Shown: in pieces, positions 5,864-7,052 of the stretch
Numbering within the stretch: position 1 is the stretch's first letter
Layout: each line of letters begins with the position of its first letter
Source of the DNA: Desulfobulbaceae bacterium
GTDB taxonomy: Bacteria; Desulfobacterota; Desulfobulbia; Desulfobulbales; SURF-16
Length of the DNA stretch: 7,052 nucleotides
NCBI GenBank assembly: GCA_021160685.1
Contig: JAGHCC010000380.1
Span: forward strand, 1 to 7,052
Direction of reading: 5' to 3'
Notes under the pieces: model-generated
Databases searched by the model: none
Seen by the model: only the letters and a program-made list of their open reading frames with translations
What the model was told of the DNA's origin: nothing
Translations under genes and position numbers: made by a program

Positions 5864-6805
5864 TTACGTTTTTTCTTCCCTTAAAAAACGTAAAAAAATA
5901 TCCATGTCATCCCAGAGGGGCGCGGTCAACTGAACACGATTCTGACTGCGCGGATGATCAAAGCTCAGCTGAAAAGCATGGAGATATTGCCTGGGCAGGG
6001 AAATGCGATTGGGTAATTTGTTTCCGCCATAGACCCTGTCGCCGGCCACGGGACAGCCGAGAGCCGCCATGTGGACCCGTATCTGATGGGTACGGCCGGT
6101 GTCGAGTTTTATTTGCACAAAAGAAAAAGAATCAAATTCCTCGAGAACCTTCCATTGGGTAATGGCCACCCGCCCAGTCTGCTCCATGACAGCCATTTTT
6201 TTTCTGTTTACCGGATGACGGCCAATGGCCAAGTCAATTCGTCCTTCTCGGGATGGAGGCTGACCAACCAGAAGGGCCAGGTATATTTTTTTTACGCTGC
6301 GTTTTTTGAACTGGCCGGACAGGGATTGGTGTGCCGAATCATTTTTCGCAACGATCATAATGCCCGAGGTGTCCTTGTCAAGCCGGTGAACAATTCCCGG
6401 GCGTAATTCGCCGCCAATACCGGAAAGATTCCGGCAATGATGGAGCAGGCCGTGAACCAGAGTCCCTGAAAAATGTCCGCAGGCGGGATGAACGACAAGT
6501 CCCGGAGGTTTTGAAAGGACAATGATGTCTTCATCTTCATGTAGTATTTGAAAAAAAATTTTTTCAGGAGTCAGAGTTGACGGTGAAGGCGGCGGCAGTA
6601 GCACCATTACCAGGTCATTTGTCTTGAGACGGTAACCGGCCTTGCAGTTTTTTTCGTTTACTTTAATATCTCCGGAAAGAATGAAATTCCGGATCCTGGA
6701 ACGGGAGACATCTCTTAGTTGCGGTTGTCCGGCAACAAACACATCTAGCCGCCGGTCACGATTTTTTCGGCTGACATTAAAAGAATAACTTTCGATATTC
6801 TGCAT
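5864..6805 (-). CDS. rluD: 23S rRNA pseudouridine synthase, RluA family, most likely RluD
   Basis: This enzyme isomerises uridines to pseudouridine in 23S rRNA; RluD acts on helix 69 at the subunit interface. From the ATG at 6805 it has 313 residues: an S4 RNA-binding domain (about 18-66), then the catalytic domain with GIVHRLDKDTSGIMIVAK (137-154), where Asp143 is the catalytic aspartate, then RKKMAV (201-206) and LDTGRTHQIRVHMA (234-247), all family hallmarks. I prefer this ATG over an in-frame GTG at 6847 because the GTG and its following codons fall inside the end of palindromic repeat B, while AGGAG lies 13 bases before the ATG. The spacing is long, as for rho. The family is certain; RluD rather than RluA or RluC rests on length, the S4 domain and general likeness. 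One base separates its stop from coaE. Confidence 0.92.
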   Translation of the reverse strand: MQNIESYSFNVSRKNRDRRLDVFVAGQPQLRDVSRSRIRNFILSGDIKVNEKNCKAGYRLKTNDLVMVLLPPPSPSTLTPEKIFFQILHEDEDIIVLSKPPGLVVHPACGHFSGTLVHGLLHHCRNLSGIGGELRPGIVHRLDKDTSGIMIVAKNDSAHQSLSGQFKKRSVKKIYLALLVGQPPSREGRIDLAIGRHPVNRKKMAVMEQTGRVAITQWKVLEEFDSFSFVQIKLDTGRTHQIRVHMAALGCPVAGDRVYGGNKLPNRISLPRQYLHAFQLSFDHPRSQNRVQLTAPLWDDMDIFLRFLREEKT

Positions 6806-6826
6806 TTTTGCTGTCTGACTCCTGTC

Positions 6827-6993
6827 GTAACCGTTCACCAGGAGCACGGATTTCGGTAAATTACATGCCGTAAGCGTTTATCAGTGCCTTCGTCGTTCAT
6901 TCGGAGTCTTCGTTTACCTGGGCCTGCGCAGCATACTGGTGTTCTGTAAGCAGGCCAAAATGGGCGAAGATGAGGTGCTGGTGAGCGCTTACC
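6827..6993. repeat. Palindromic structured repeat, copy B, upstream of rluD
   Basis: The terminal stem pairs 6870-6890 with 6972-6992 over 21 bp, 15 Watson-Crick and six G-T on the + strand. An inner stem GGCCTGC (6921-6927) with GCAGGCC (6950-6956) encloses AGCATACTGGTGTT (6930-6943), which differs from copy A by one base. GTTCATTCGGAGTCT (6895-6909) and TTACCTGGGCCT (6914-6925) are identical to copy A. The long 28-bp inner stem of copy A is missing. As in copy A, a direct GTAAC-motif (GTAACCGTTCACC, 6827-6839) lies about 43 bases left of the terminal one. The left end is 21 bases from the rluD ATG and just next to its AGGAG. Confidence 0.8.
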
Positions 6994-6994
6994 T

Positions 6995-7027
6995 CCTGTC
7001 AATGGATTGGGATGGCGGTTTGACAGG
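6995..7027. other. 8-bp inverted repeat at the right edge
   Basis: CCTGTCAA (6995-7002) and TTGACAGG (7020-7027) are perfect reverse complements around a 17-base loop, immediately outside the right end of palindromic repeat B. It may be an operator or a further part of the repeat; copy A has no equivalent. The window ends too soon to judge. Confidence 0.4.
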
Positions 7028-7052
7028 AAGCGGCATGAACATGAAGAGGATA

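Noticed and set aside
5299..6162. 287-codon open frame on the + strand
   Set aside because: It is antisense to coaE and rluD, both secure by motif. The translation has no recognisable domain and an unnatural composition rich in Pro, Arg, His and Cys.
7035..7052. ATG-AAC-ATG at the right edge with AGGAAG upstream, a possible divergent gene start
   Set aside because: Only six codons are visible, so there is nothing to test.

Overview
The window reads as a housekeeping stretch of a bacterial chromosome. All seven recognisable protein genes lie on the minus strand, so in transcription order (right to left) they are rluD, coaE, rho, rpmE, prfA, prmC and the N-terminal half of murA. The order coaE-rho-rpmE-prfA-prmC-murA is, as I recall it, typical of Desulfobacterota and related former Deltaproteobacteria. 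Moderate GC content, AT-rich spacers and a lysine-rich Rho N-terminus fit that, but the assignment is an inference from gene order and general protein character, not a search result.

Layout. 6805-5864 rluD and 5862-5257 coaE are separated by one base and look translationally coupled. 5256-4514 is a 743-base non-coding stretch holding a good sigma70-type promoter just past the coaE stop, a long rho leader with several inverted repeats, and a 216-base palindromic repeat just upstream of the rho ribosome binding site. Then come rho (4513-3257), rpmE with its own promoter (3097-2888), a spacer with a perfect 29-bp inverted repeat, prfA (2730-1663), prmC (1564-707) and murA (605 to beyond base 1).

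How the genes work together. rho, rpmE, prfA and prmC form a gene-expression block: transcription termination, a large-subunit ribosomal protein, peptide-chain release factor 1, and the methyltransferase that modifies the GGQ glutamine of that release factor. rluD modifies 23S rRNA, coaE makes coenzyme A, and murA starts peptidoglycan synthesis.

The least ordinary material is in the spacers. A structured repeat occurs twice (copy A 4547-4762, copy B 6827-6993), each time a few tens of bases upstream of a gene (rho, rluD) and in the same orientation. The two copies differ by paired changes that keep the terminal stem. All of that stem's non-Watson-Crick pairs are G-T on the + strand, which points to selection on a folded + strand nucleic acid (RNA or single-stranded DNA). 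I see no defence system, CRISPR array, prophage, transposase gene, tRNA or rRNA.
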